From: Saccoglossus kowalevskii
Taxonomy: Eukaryota > Hemichordata > Enteropneusta > Harrimaniidae
NCBI RefSeq assembly: GCF_000003605.2
Contig: NW_003138738.1
Location: 1 to 16,305, forward strand
Length of the DNA: 16,305 nt
Reading direction: 5' to 3'
Shown here: piece after piece, positions 1 to 8,320 of the stretch
How the letters are laid out: every line of letters begins with the position of its first letter
Numbering within the stretch: the first letter of the stretch is position 1
Notes under the pieces: model-generated
What the model was told of the DNA's origin: nothing
What the model saw: the letters and a program-made list of their open reading frames with translations, nothing else
Databases searched by the model: none
Position numbers and translations under genes: made by a program

Positions 1-125
1 AAAAAAATACGTCGTGAATACTGTTAGCGGATAAGAATTTGCGAAATTAAAGAGGATAACATTGATGTGCTGGATCAGATGACTCAGTCAATTAGACAGG
101 AATTTGAGGATCTAGACATATAAAA

Positions 126-234
126 CACCTTGTGGCACTATAAAAAAAATGCAAAATACTATTACATAAAATACCAACGAATAAGGCATGTGACATCGAA
201 TCACATAATAGCGGTCCGAGTCACATTGTGGTCA
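126..234 (+). pseudogene. tRNA-Arg-like relic L1
   Basis: The sub-type ending 'gtggtcata', with 'aatgcaaaatac' in the insertion and 'ataatagcgg' before the B-box site. Confidence 0.75.
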
Positions 235-436
235 TATGGCGATGCAATAATTGTGTGTTCTGCAAAATTGAACTGCTACACCTGTCACAGCCAAACATGC
301 AACTATTTCAAGAATAAATTTACCAGGTGCTAATTCGCAAATATGGGGATGTGCAGAACCCAACGACTTATTCAACTATCCAGGTAAATAGGAATTCGTA
401 AAAAAATTAGATGGCACAGGATGAAGATGTACTTAA

Positions 437-499
437 GACTCCGTGGCCTAATGGATAAGGCGTCTGACTTCGAATCAGAAGATTGCGGGGTCGGGGTCG
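437..499 (+). pseudogene. tRNA-Arg(TCG) copy 1, T-arm deletion (10 bp)
   Basis: The first 53 positions match the array consensus, including anticodon TCG. Positions 54-63, which hold the TTCGAGT loop and most of the B box, are missing, leaving 63 nt. Without the B box and T loop it should be neither transcribed efficiently by Pol III nor folded as a tRNA. The deletion leaves a short tandem 'gtcggg/gtcg'. Confidence 0.93.
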
Positions 500-680
500 T
501 ATGGGCTGCTACGATTTAGTTTTCTGCAAGATTGCACAAGAACACCAGCTGCACTCAATAAAAAAATACGTCGTGAATACTGTTAGCGGATAAGAATTTG
601 CGAAATTAAGAGATAACATTGATGTGCTGGATCAGATGACTCAGTCAATTAGACAGGAATTTGAGGATCTAGACATAAAA

Positions 681-789
681 CACCTTGTGGCACTATAAAA
701 AAAACGCAAAATACTATTACATAAAATACCAACGAATAAGGCATTTGACATCGAATCACATAATTGCGGTCCGAGTCACATTGTGTTCG
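681..789 (+). pseudogene. tRNA-Arg-like relic L2
   Basis: The sub-type ending 'gtgttcgta'. 'gcatttgac' replaces 'gcatgtgac', which breaks one anticodon-stem pair (28:42). Confidence 0.75.
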
Positions 790-991
790 TATGGCGATGC
801 AATAATTGTGTGTTCTGCAAAATTGAACTGCTACACCTGTCACAGCCAAACATGCAACTATTTCAAGAATAAATTTACCAGGTGCTAATTCGCAAATATT
901 GGGATGTACAGAACCCAACGACTTATTCAATTATCCAGGTAAATAGGAATTCGTAAAAAAATTAGATGGCACAGGATGAAGATGTACTTAA

Positions 992-1048
992 GACTCCGTG
1001 GCCTAATGGATAAGGCGTCTGACTTCGAATCAGAAGATTGCGGGGTCG
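992..1048 (+). pseudogene. tRNA-Arg(TCG) copy 2, T-arm deletion (16 bp)
   Basis: Positions 54-69 are gone, so the T loop, the 3' T stem and part of the 3' acceptor strand are lost (57 nt left). It equals the 10-bp-deleted form minus one further 'gtcggg' hexamer. Confidence 0.93.
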
Positions 1049-1232
1049 TATGGGCTGCTACGATTTAGTTTTCTGCAAGATTGCACAAGAACACCAGCTG
1101 CACTCAATAAAAAAATACGTCGTGAATATTGTTAGCCGATAAGAATTTGCGAAATTAAAGAGATAACATTGATGTGCTGGATCAGATGAGTCAGTCAATT
1201 AGACAGGAATTTTAGGATCTAGACATATAAAA

Positions 1233-1340
1233 CACCTTGTGGCACTATAAAAAAACGCAAAATACTATTACATAAAATACCAACGAATAAGGCATGTGAC
1301 ATCGAATCACATAATAGCGGTCCGAGTCACATTGTGGTCA
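1233..1340 (+). pseudogene. tRNA-Arg-like relic L3
   Basis: The 'gtggtcata' sub-type with 'ataatagcgg', as in L1. Its twin in duplication A is at 5133. Confidence 0.75.
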
Positions 1341-1542
1341 TATGGCGATGCAATAATTGTGTGTTCTGCAAAATTGAACTGCTACACCTGTCACAGCCAA
1401 ACATGCAACTATTTCAAGAATAAATTTACCAGGTGCTAATTCGCAAATATGGGGATGTGCAGAACCCAACGACTTATTCAACTATCCAGGTAAATAGGAA
1501 TTCGTAAAAAAATTAGATGGCACAGGATGAAGATGTACTTAA

Positions 1543-1605
1543 GACTCCGTGGCCTAATGGATAAGGCGTCTGACTTCGAATCAGAAGATTGCGGGGTCGG
1601 GGTCG
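1543..1605 (+). pseudogene. tRNA-Arg(TCG) copy 3, T-arm deletion (10 bp)
   Basis: It has the same 10-bp loss of positions 54-63 as the copy at 437. The D arm and anticodon arm are intact. It is the positional counterpart of the intact copy at 5442 in duplication A. Confidence 0.93.
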
Positions 1606-1787
1606 TATGGGCTGCTACGATTTAGTTTTCTGCAAGATTGCACAAGAACACCAGCTGCACTCAATAAAAAAATACGTCGTGAATACTGTTAGCGGATAAG
1701 AATTTGCGAAATTAAAGAGATAACATTGATGTGCTGGATCAGATGACTCAGTCAATTAGACAGGAATTTGAGGATCTAGACATAAAA

Positions 1788-1897
1788 CACCTTGTGGCAC
1801 TATAAAAAAAAACGCAAAATACTATTACATAAAATACCAACGAATAAGGCATGTGACATCGAATCACATAATTGCGGTCCGAGTCACATTGTGTTCG
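1788..1897 (+). pseudogene. tRNA-Arg-like relic L4
   Basis: The 'gtgttcgta' sub-type like L2, but with the anticodon stem fully paired. It has the longest A run in the insertion among its neighbours. Confidence 0.75.
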
Positions 1898-2107
1898 TAT
1901 GGCGATGCAATAATTGTGTGTTCTGCAAAATTGAACTGCTACACCTGTCACAGCCAAACATGCAACTATTTCAAGAATAAATTTAGCAGGTGCAAATTCG
2001 CAAATTCGCAAATATGGGGATGTGCAGAACCCAACGACTTATTCAATTATCCAGGTCAATAGGAATTCGTAAAAAAATTAGATGGCACAGGATGAAGATG
2101 TACTTAA

Positions 2108-2164
2108 GACTCCGTGGCCTAATGGATAAGGCGTCTGACTTCGAATCAGATGATTGCGGGGTCG
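2108..2164 (+). pseudogene. tRNA-Arg(TCG) copy 4, T-arm deletion (16 bp)
   Basis: The 16-bp-deleted form, with a private change at position 44 ('cagatgattg' for 'cagaagattg'). The flank at about 1995-2012 carries a duplicated 'aattcgcaa', also seen near 3673-3690. Confidence 0.93.
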
Positions 2165-2346
2165 TATGGGCTGCTACGATTAAGTTTTCTGCAAGATTGC
2201 ACAAGAACACCAGCTGCACTCAATAAAAAAATACGTCGTGAATACTGTTAGCGGATAAGAATTTGCGAAATTAAAGAGATAACATTGATGTGCTGGATCA
2301 GATGACTCAGTCAATTAGACAGGAATTTTAGGATCTAGACATAAAA

Positions 2347-2455
2347 CACCTTGTGGCACTATAAAAAAAACGCAAAACACTATTACATAAAATACCAATG
2401 AATAAGGCATGTGACATCGAATCACTTAATTGCGGTCCGAGTCACATCGTGGTCG
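2347..2455 (+). pseudogene. tRNA-Arg-like relic L5
   Basis: It has 'cacatcgtggtcgta' and 'ggcgacgc', variants otherwise found only at 9066, 13840, 15469 and 16035. 'tcactta' breaks the outer anticodon-stem pair. It precedes the only intact tRNA of the left block. Confidence 0.75.
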
Positions 2456-2655
2456 TATGGCGACGCAATAATTGTGTGTTCTGCAAAATTGAACTGCTAC
2501 ACCGTCACAGCCAAACATGCAACTATTTCAAGAATAAATTCACCAGGTGCTAATTCGCAAATATGGGGATGTGCAGAACCCAACGACTTATTCAATTATC
2601 CAGGTAAATAGGAATTCGTAAAAAATTAGATGGCACAGGATGAAGATGTACTTAA

Positions 2656-2728
2656 GACTCCGTGGCCTAATGGATAAGGCGTCTGACTTCGAATCAGAAG
2701 ATTGCGGGTTCGAGTCCCGTCGGGGTCG
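2656..2728 (+). tRNA. tRNA-Arg-TCG: tRNA-Arg(UCG), intact (copy 5)
   Basis: A 73-nt cloverleaf with no encoded CCA. Acceptor GACTCCG pairs with CGGGGTC, with one T4:G69 wobble and discriminator G73. The D arm has a GCCT/AGGC stem and GG in the loop. The anticodon stem TCTGA/TCAGA is fully paired around loop CTTCGAA, giving anticodon TCG at 34-36, which decodes Arg codon CGA (known code). T stem GCGGG/CCCGT encloses TTCGAGT. The internal promoter has A box TGGCCTAATGG (positions 8-18) and B box GGTTCGAGTCC (52-62, a match to the usual consensus). It is the only whole copy in the first 5 kb, between T-arm-deleted neighbours on both sides. Confidence 0.95.
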
Positions 2729-2748
2729 TATTGGCTGCTACGATTTAG

Positions 2749-2752
2749 TTTT
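2749..2752 (+). terminator. Pol III T-run after tRNA 2656
   Basis: TTTT starts 21 nt past the tRNA end, in 'tttagttttctgc'. Four T is the usual minimum for Pol III termination in animals. The matching place in the relic half reads 'gtgtgttctgc' and lacks it. Confidence 0.6.
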
Positions 2753-2911
2753 CTGCAAGATTGCACAAGAACACCAGCAGCACTCAATAAAAAATACATG
2801 GTGAATACTATTAGCGGATAAGAATTTGCGAAATTAAAGAGATAACATTGATGTGCTGGATCAGATGAGTCAGTCAATTAGACAGGAATTTTAGGATCTA
2901 GACATATAAAA

Positions 2912-3023
2912 CACCTTGTGGCACTATAAAAAAAACGCAAAATACTATTACAACATAAAATACCAACGAATAAGGCATGTGACATCGAATCACATAATTG
3001 CGGTCCGAGTGACATTGTGGTCA
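2912..3023 (+). pseudogene. tRNA-Arg-like relic L6
   Basis: The 'gtggtcata' sub-type with a 3-nt gain ('tacaacataaa') and 'gagtgac' at the B-box site, shared with the relics at 6265 and 11641. Confidence 0.75.
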
Positions 3024-3225
3024 TATGGCGATGCAATAATTGTGTGTTCTGCAAAATTGAACTGCTACACTTGTCACAGCCAAACATGCAACTATTTCAA
3101 GAATAAATTTACCAGGTGCTAATTCGCAAATATGGGGAAGTACAGAACCCAACGACTTATTCAATTATCCAGGTAAATAGGAATTCGTAAAAAAATTAGA
3201 TGGCACAGGATGAAGATGTACTTAA

Positions 3226-3282
3226 GACTCCGTGGCCTAATGGATAAGGCGTCTGACTTCGAATCAGAAGATTGCGGGGTCG
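3226..3282 (+). pseudogene. tRNA-Arg(TCG) copy 6, T-arm deletion (16 bp)
   Basis: The 16-bp-deleted form (57 nt), otherwise consensus. It is the first deleted copy after the intact gene at 2656. Confidence 0.93.
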
Positions 3283-3466
3283 TATGGGCTGCTACGATTT
3301 AGTTTTCTGCAAGATTGCACAAGAACACCAGCTGCACTCAATAAAAAAATACGTCGTGAATACTGTTAGCGGATAAGAATTTGCGAAATTAAAGAGATAA
3401 CATTGATGTGCTGGATCAGATGACTCAGTCAATTAGACAGGAATTTTAGGATCTAGACATATAAAA

Positions 3467-3575
3467 CACCTTGTGGCACTATAAAAAAAATGCAAAATAC
3501 TATTACATAAAATACCAACGAATAAGGCATGTGACATCGAATCACATAATAGCGGTCCGAGTCACATTGTGGTCA
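3467..3575 (+). pseudogene. tRNA-Arg-like relic L7
   Basis: The 'gtggtcata' sub-type with 'ataatagcgg' and 'aatgcaaaatac', matching L1 and L8. Confidence 0.75.
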
Positions 3576-3785
3576 TATGGCGATGCAATAATTGTGTGTT
3601 CTGCAAAATTGAACTGCTACACCTGTCACAGCCAAACATGCAACTATTTCAAGAATAAATTTAGCAGGTGCAAATTCGCAAATTCGCAACTATGGGGATG
3701 TGCAGAACCCAACGACTTATTCAATTATCCAGGTAAATAGGAATTCGTAAAAAAATTAGATGGCACAGGATGAAGATGTACTTAA

Positions 3786-3842
3786 GACTCCGTGGCCTAA
3801 TGGATAAGGCGTCTGACTTCGAATCAGAAGATTGCGGGGTCG
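3786..3842 (+). pseudogene. tRNA-Arg(TCG) copy 7, T-arm deletion (16 bp)
   Basis: The 16-bp-deleted form, identical over its length to the copy at 3226. The preceding spacer has the duplicated 'aattcgcaa' near 3673-3690 that links this unit with the one ending at 2108. Confidence 0.93.
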
Positions 3843-4026
3843 TATGGGCTGCTACGATTTAGTTTTCTGCAAGATTGCACAAGAACACCAGCTGCACTCA
3901 ATAAAAAAATACGTCGTGAATACTGTTAGCGGATAAGAATTTGCGAAATTAAAGAGATAACATTGATGTGCTGGATCAGATGACTCAGTCAATTAGACAG
4001 GAATTTGAGGATCTAGACATATAAAA

Positions 4027-4135
4027 CACCTTGTGGCACTATAAAAAAAATGCAAAATACTATTACATAAAATACCAACGAATAAGGCATGTGACATCGA
4101 ATCACATAATAGCGGTCCGAGTCACATTGTGGTCA
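4027..4135 (+). pseudogene. tRNA-Arg-like relic L8
   Basis: Duplication-A twin of L1 at exactly 3,901 bp. Confidence 0.75.
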
Positions 4136-4337
4136 TATGGCGATGCAATAATTGTGTGTTCTGCAAAATTGAACTGCTACACCTGTCACAGCCAAACATG
4201 CAACTATTTCAAGAATAAATTTACCAGGTGCTAATTCGCAAATATGGGGATGTGCAGAACCCAACGACTTATTCAACTATCCAGGTAAATAGGAATTCGT
4301 AAAAAAATTAGATGGCACAGGATGAAGATGTACTTAA

Positions 4338-4400
4338 GACTCCGTGGCCTAATGGATAAGGCGTCTGACTTCGAATCAGAAGATTGCGGGGTCGGGGTCG
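4338..4400 (+). pseudogene. tRNA-Arg(TCG) copy 8, T-arm deletion (10 bp)
   Basis: The 10-bp-deleted form, 3,901 bp from and identical to the copy at 437, inside duplication A. Confidence 0.93.
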
Positions 4401-4581
4401 TATGGGCTGCTACGATTTAGTTTTCTGCAAGATTGCACAAGAACACCAGCTGCACTCAATAAAAAAATACGTCGTGAATACTGTTAGCGGATAAGAATTT
4501 GCGAAATTAAGAGATAACATTGATGTGCTGGATCAGATGACTCAGTCAATTAGACAGGAATTTGAGGATCTAGACATAAAA

Positions 4582-4689
4582 CACCTTGTGGCACTATAAA
4601 AAAAACGCAAAATACTATTACATAAAATACCAACGAATAAGGCATTTGACATCGAATCACATATTGCGGTCCGAGTCACATTGTGTTCG
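4582..4689 (+). pseudogene. tRNA-Arg-like relic L9
   Basis: Twin of L2 ('gcatttgac'), with one further base lost ('cacatattgcgg'). Confidence 0.75.
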
Positions 4690-4891
4690 TATGGCGATGC
4701 AATAATTGTGTGTTCTGCAAAATTGAACTGCTACACCTGTCACAGCCAAACATGCAACTATTTCAAGAATAAATTTACCAGGTGCTAATTCGCAAATATT
4801 GGGATGTACAGAACCCAACGACTTATTCAATTATCCAGGTAAATAGGAATTCGTAAAAAAATTAGATGGCACAGGATGAAGATGTACTTAA

Positions 4892-4948
4892 GACTCCGTG
4901 GCCTAATGGATAAGGCGTCTGACTTCGAATCAGAAAATTGCGGGGTCG
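4892..4948 (+). pseudogene. tRNA-Arg(TCG) copy 9, T-arm deletion (16 bp)
   Basis: The 16-bp-deleted form, partner of the copy at 992 but with 'cagaaaattg' (G45 to A). It is the last of the eight B-box-less copies. Confidence 0.93.
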
Positions 4949-5132
4949 TATGGGCTGCTACGATTTAGTTTTCTGCAAGATTGCACAAGAACACCAGCTG
5001 CACTCAATAAAAAAATACGTCGTGAATATTGTTAGCCGATAAGAATTTGCGAAATTAAAGAGATAACATTGATGTGCTGGATCAGATGAGTCAGTCAATT
5101 AGACAGGAATTTTAGGATCTAGACATATAAAA

Positions 5133-5240
5133 CACCTTGTGGCACTATAAAAAAACGCAAAATACTATTACATAAAATACCAACGAATAAGGCATGTGAC
5201 ATCGAATCACATAATAGCGGTCCGAGTCACATTGTGGTCA
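5133..5240 (+). pseudogene. tRNA-Arg-like relic L10
   Basis: Twin of L3, and the last relic inside duplication A. Confidence 0.75.
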
Positions 5241-5441
5241 TATGGCGATGCAATAATTGTGTGTTCTGCAAAATTGAACTGCTACACCTGTCACAGCCAA
5301 ACATGCAACTATTTCAAGAATAAATTTACCAGGTGCTAATTCGCAAATATGGGGATGTGCAGAACCCAACGACTTATTCAATATCCAGGTAAATAGGAAC
5401 TCCTAAAAAAATTAGATGGCACAGGATGAAGATGTACTTAA

Positions 5442-5514
5442 GACTCCGTGGCCTAATGGATAAGGCGTCTGACTTCGAATCAGAAGATTGCGGGTTCGAG
5501 TCCCGTCGGGGTCG
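5442..5514 (+). tRNA. tRNA-Arg-TCG: tRNA-Arg(UCG), intact (copy 10)
   Basis: All 73 positions match the gene at 2656, with A and B boxes complete. The 3' trailer reads 'tatttgcagctacg', slightly different from the usual 'tattggctgctacg'. From here on nearly every copy keeps its T arm, so this marks the change from the dead left block to the mostly intact part of the array. Confidence 0.95.
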
Positions 5515-5534
5515 TATTTGCAGCTACGATTTAG

Positions 5535-5538
5535 TTTT
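5535..5538 (+). terminator. Pol III T-run after tRNA 5442
   Basis: T4, 21 nt past the gene, with an altered trailer 5' of it ('tttgcagc'). Confidence 0.6.
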
Positions 5539-5696
5539 CTGCAAGATTGCACAAAAACACCAGCTGCGCTCAATAAAAAAATACGTCGTGAATACTGTTA
5601 GCGGATAAGAATTTGCGAAATTAAAGAGATAACATTGATGTGCTGGATCAGATGAGTCAGTCAATTAGACAGGAATTTTAGGATCTAGACATAAAA

Positions 5697-5804
5697 CACC
5701 TTGTGGCACTATAAAAAAACGCAAAACACTATTACATAAAATACCAACGAATAAGGCATGTGACATCGAATCACATAATTGCGGTCCGAGTCACATTGTG
5801 GTCG
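5697..5804 (+). pseudogene. tRNA-Arg-like relic L11
   Basis: The 'gtggtcgta' sub-type with 'cgcaaaacac' in the insertion, the commonest form in the right two-thirds of the array. Confidence 0.75.
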
Positions 5805-6007
5805 TATGGCGATGCAATAATTGTGTGTTCTGCAAAATTGAACTGCTACACCTGTCACAGCCAAACATGCAACTATTTCAAGAATAAATTTAGCAGGTGC
5901 AAATTCGCAAATATGGGGATGTACAGAACCCAACGACTTATTCAATTATCCAGGTAAATAGGAACTCGTAAAAAAAATTAGATGGCACAGGATGAAGATG
6001 TACTTAA

Positions 6008-6080
6008 GACTCCGTGGCCTAATGGATAAGGCGTCTGACTTCGAATCAGAAGATTTCGGGTTCGAGTCTCGTCGGGGTCG
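6008..6080 (+). tRNA. tRNA-Arg-TCG: tRNA-Arg(UCG), slightly altered T stem (copy 11)
   Basis: Full length, anticodon TCG. G49 to T gives a T:T mismatch at the base of the T stem. C62 to T gives a G:T wobble and alters the last base of the B box. The fold is still possible but weaker, so activity is uncertain. Confidence 0.75.
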
Positions 6081-6264
6081 TATTGGCTGCTACGATTTAG
6101 TTTTCTGCAAGATTGCACAAGAACATCAGCTACACTCAATAAAAAAATACGTCGTGAATACTGTTAGCGGATAAGAATTTGCGAAATTAAAGAGATAACA
6201 TTGATGTGCTGGATCAGATGAGTCAGTCAATTAGACAGGAATTTTAAGATCTAGACATATAAAA

Positions 6265-6377
6265 GACCTTGTGGCACTATAAAAAAAACCGCAAAATACT
6301 TTTACAACATAAAATACCAACGAATAAGGCATGTGACATCGAATCACATAATTGCGGTCCGAGTGACATTGTGGTCA
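6265..6377 (+). pseudogene. tRNA-Arg-like relic L12
   Basis: The longest relic (113 nt). It begins 'gaccttg', so it keeps G1 of the real tRNA where most relics have C. It has 'tacaacataaa' and 'gagtgac'. Confidence 0.75.
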
Positions 6378-6579
6378 TATGGCGATGCAATAATTGTGTG
6401 TTCTGCAAAATTGAACTGCTACACCTGTCACAGCTAAACATGCAACTATTTCAAGAATAAATTCACCAGGTGCTAATTCGCAAATATGGGGATGTGCAGA
6501 ACTCAACGACATATTCAATTATTCAGGTAAATAGGAATTCGTAAAAAAATTAGATGGCACAGGATGAAAATGTACTTAA

Positions 6580-6652
6580 GACTCCGTGGCCTAATGGATA
6601 AGGCGTCTGACTTCGAATCAGAAGATTGCGGGTTCGAGTCCCGTCGGGGTCG
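6580..6652 (+). tRNA. tRNA-Arg-TCG: tRNA-Arg(UCG), intact (copy 12)
   Basis: All 73 positions match the consensus. The 5' flank has 'gatgaaaatgtac' for 'gatgaagatgtac'. The spacer after it lacks about 15 bp around the A tract (near 6706), a deletion shared with the spacer after 7767. Confidence 0.95.
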
Positions 6653-6672
6653 TATTGGCTGCTACGATTTAG

Positions 6673-6676
6673 TTTT
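6673..6676 (+). terminator. Pol III T-run after tRNA 6580
   Basis: T4 in the standard position. The spacer beyond is ~15 bp short. Confidence 0.6.
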
Positions 6677-6819
6677 CTGCAAGATTGCACAAGAACACCA
6701 GCTGCACTTAATAAATACTGTTAGCGGATAAGAATTTGCGAAATTAAAGAGATAACATTGATGTGCTGGATCAGATGAGTCAGTCAATTAGACAGGAATT
6801 TTAGGATCTAGACATAAAA

Positions 6820-6927
6820 CACCTTGTGGCACTATAAAAAAACGCAAAACACTATTACATAAAATACCAACGAATAAGGCATGTGACATCGAATCACATA
6901 ATTGCGGTCCGAGTCACATTGTGCTCG
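6820..6927 (+). pseudogene. tRNA-Arg-like relic L13
   Basis: A common form with a private 'gtgctcgta' end. The following spacer has 'tttagcatgtgc'. Confidence 0.75.
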
Positions 6928-7129
6928 TATGGCGATGCAATAATTGTGTGTTCTGCAAAATTGAACTGCTACACCTGTCACAGCCAAACATGCAACTATT
7001 TCAAGAATAAATTTAGCATGTGCAAATTCGCAAATATGGGGATGTACAGAACCCAACGACTTATTCAATTATCCAGGTAAATAGGAACTCCTAAAAAAAT
7101 TAGATGGCACAGAATGAAGATGTACTTAA

Positions 7130-7200
7130 GACTCCGTGGCTAATGGATAAGGCGTCTGACTTCGAATCAGAAGATTGCGGGTTGAGTCCCGTCGGGGTCG
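7130..7200 (+). pseudogene. tRNA-Arg(TCG) copy 13, two 1-nt deletions
   Basis: 71 nt. One C is lost from the D stem ('gtggctaatgg'), shortening the A box. One C (position 56) is lost from the T loop ('gggttgagtccc'), breaking the most conserved base of the B box. The anticodon arm and acceptor stem are unchanged. Two independent hits in the promoter make it likely silent. Confidence 0.8.
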
Positions 7201-7382
7201 TATGGGCTGCTACGATTTAGTTTTCTGCAAGATTGCACAAGAACACCAGCTGCACTCAATAAAAAAATACGTCGTGAATACTGTTAGTGGATAAGAATTT
7301 GCGAAATTAAAAAGATAACATTGATGTGCTGGATCAGATGAGTCAGTCAATTAGACAGGAATTTTAGGATCTAGACATAAAA

Positions 7383-7491
7383 CACCTTGTGGCACTATAA
7401 AAAAAACGCAAAACACTATTACATAAAATACCAACGAATAAGGCATGTGACATCGAATCACATAATTGCGGTCCGAGTCACATTGTGGTCG
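7383..7491 (+). pseudogene. tRNA-Arg-like relic L14
   Basis: The common 'gtggtcgta' form. The next spacer has 'tttcaaaaataaat', with one base changed from its neighbours. Confidence 0.75.
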
Positions 7492-7694
7492 TATGGCGAT
7501 GCAATAATTGTGTGTTCTGCAAAATTGAACTGCTACACCTGTCACAGCCAAACATGCAACTATTTCAAAAATAAATTTACCAGGTGCAAATTCGCAAATA
7601 TGGGGATGTGCAGAACCCAACGACTTATTCAATTATCCAGGTAAATAGGAATTCGTAAAAAAAATTAGATGGCACAGGATGAAGATGTACTTAA

Positions 7695-7767
7695 GACCCC
7701 GTGGCCTAATGGATAAGGCGTCTGACTTCGAATCAGAAGATTGCGGGTTCAAGTCCCGTCGGGGTCG
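7695..7767 (+). tRNA. tRNA-Arg-TCG: tRNA-Arg(UCG), variant with restored acceptor pair (copy 14)
   Basis: Two differences from consensus. T4 to C turns the T4:G69 wobble into a C:G pair, so the acceptor stem GACCCCG/CGGGGTC is fully Watson-Crick. G57 to A keeps a purine at a position that is normally a purine, and the B box reads GGTTCAAGTCC. Both changes look harmless. Confidence 0.9.
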
Positions 7768-7787
7768 TATTGGCTGCTACGATTTAG

Positions 7788-7791
7788 TTTT
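7788..7791 (+). terminator. Pol III T-run after tRNA 7695
   Basis: T4 in the standard position after the T4C/G57A variant gene. Confidence 0.6.
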
Positions 7792-7936
7792 CTGCAAGAT
7801 TGCACAAGAACATCAGCTGCACTTAATAAATACTGTTAGCGGATAAGAATTTGCGAAATTAAAGAGATAACATTGATGTGCTGGATCAGATGAGTCAGTA
7901 AATTAGACAGGAATTTTAGGATCTAGACATATAAAA

Positions 7937-8046
7937 GACCTTGTGGCACTACAAAAAAAACCGCAAAATACTATTACATAAAATACCAACGAATAAGGCA
8001 TGTGACATCGAATCACATAATTGCGGTCCGAGTGACATTGTGGTCA
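7937..8046 (+). pseudogene. tRNA-Arg-like relic L15
   Basis: It begins 'gaccttg' like L12, reads 'ggcactacaaaa' at the insertion edge, and has 'gagtgac'. It lacks the 3-nt gain of L12. Confidence 0.75.
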
Positions 8047-8247
8047 TATGGCGATGCAATAATTGTGTGTTCTGCAAAATTGAACTGCTACACCTGTCAC
8101 AGCCAAACATGCAACTATTTCAAGATAAATTTAGCAGGTGCAAATTCGCAAATATGGGGATGTGCAGAACCCAACGACTTATTCAATTATCCAGGTAAAT
8201 AGGAATTCGTAAAAAAATTAGATGGCACAGGATGAAGATGTACTTAA

Positions 8248-8320
8248 GACTCCGTGGCCTAATGGATAAGGCGTCTGACTTCGAATCAGAAGATTGCGGG
8301 TTCGAGTCCCGTCGGGGTCG
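8248..8320 (+). tRNA. tRNA-Arg-TCG: tRNA-Arg(UCG), intact (copy 15)
   Basis: All 73 positions match the consensus. The trailer is 20 nt to a T4 run at 8341. It sits in the standard unit used here as reference. Confidence 0.95.

Larger units (their letters stand above)
1..1480 (+). repeat. Higher-order duplication A, left copy (units 1-3)
   Basis: This stretch is nearly identical to ~3903-5380 at an offset of about 3,900 bp. Both share private variants: the 10-bp then 16-bp T-arm deletions in consecutive tRNAs, 'gcatttgacatcg' in the second relic, and 'gaatattgttagccgat' in the spacer (about 1124 and 5024). I see only single-base differences, such as an extra g near 54 here and a missing a near 4662 in the other copy. 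The match is lost near 1480, upstream of the third tRNA. Confidence 0.85.
3903..5380 (+). repeat. Higher-order duplication A, right copy (units 8-10)
   Basis: This is the partner of 1-~1480. The match ends near 5380, where this copy reads 'aggaactcctaaaa' instead of 'aggaattcgtaaaa'. Immediately after, the tRNA has an intact T arm (5442) while its counterpart at 1543 does not. The boundary therefore looks like a recombination or conversion junction between two sub-families of the array. Confidence 0.85.

Noticed and set aside
130-333. Recurrent ~60-93-residue open frames on both strands in each unit as a small-protein family
   Set aside because: They run through the tRNA or its relic, occur in several frames at once, shift with single-base indels between units, and have no domain or codon-use signal. 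Repeat copying explains their conservation.
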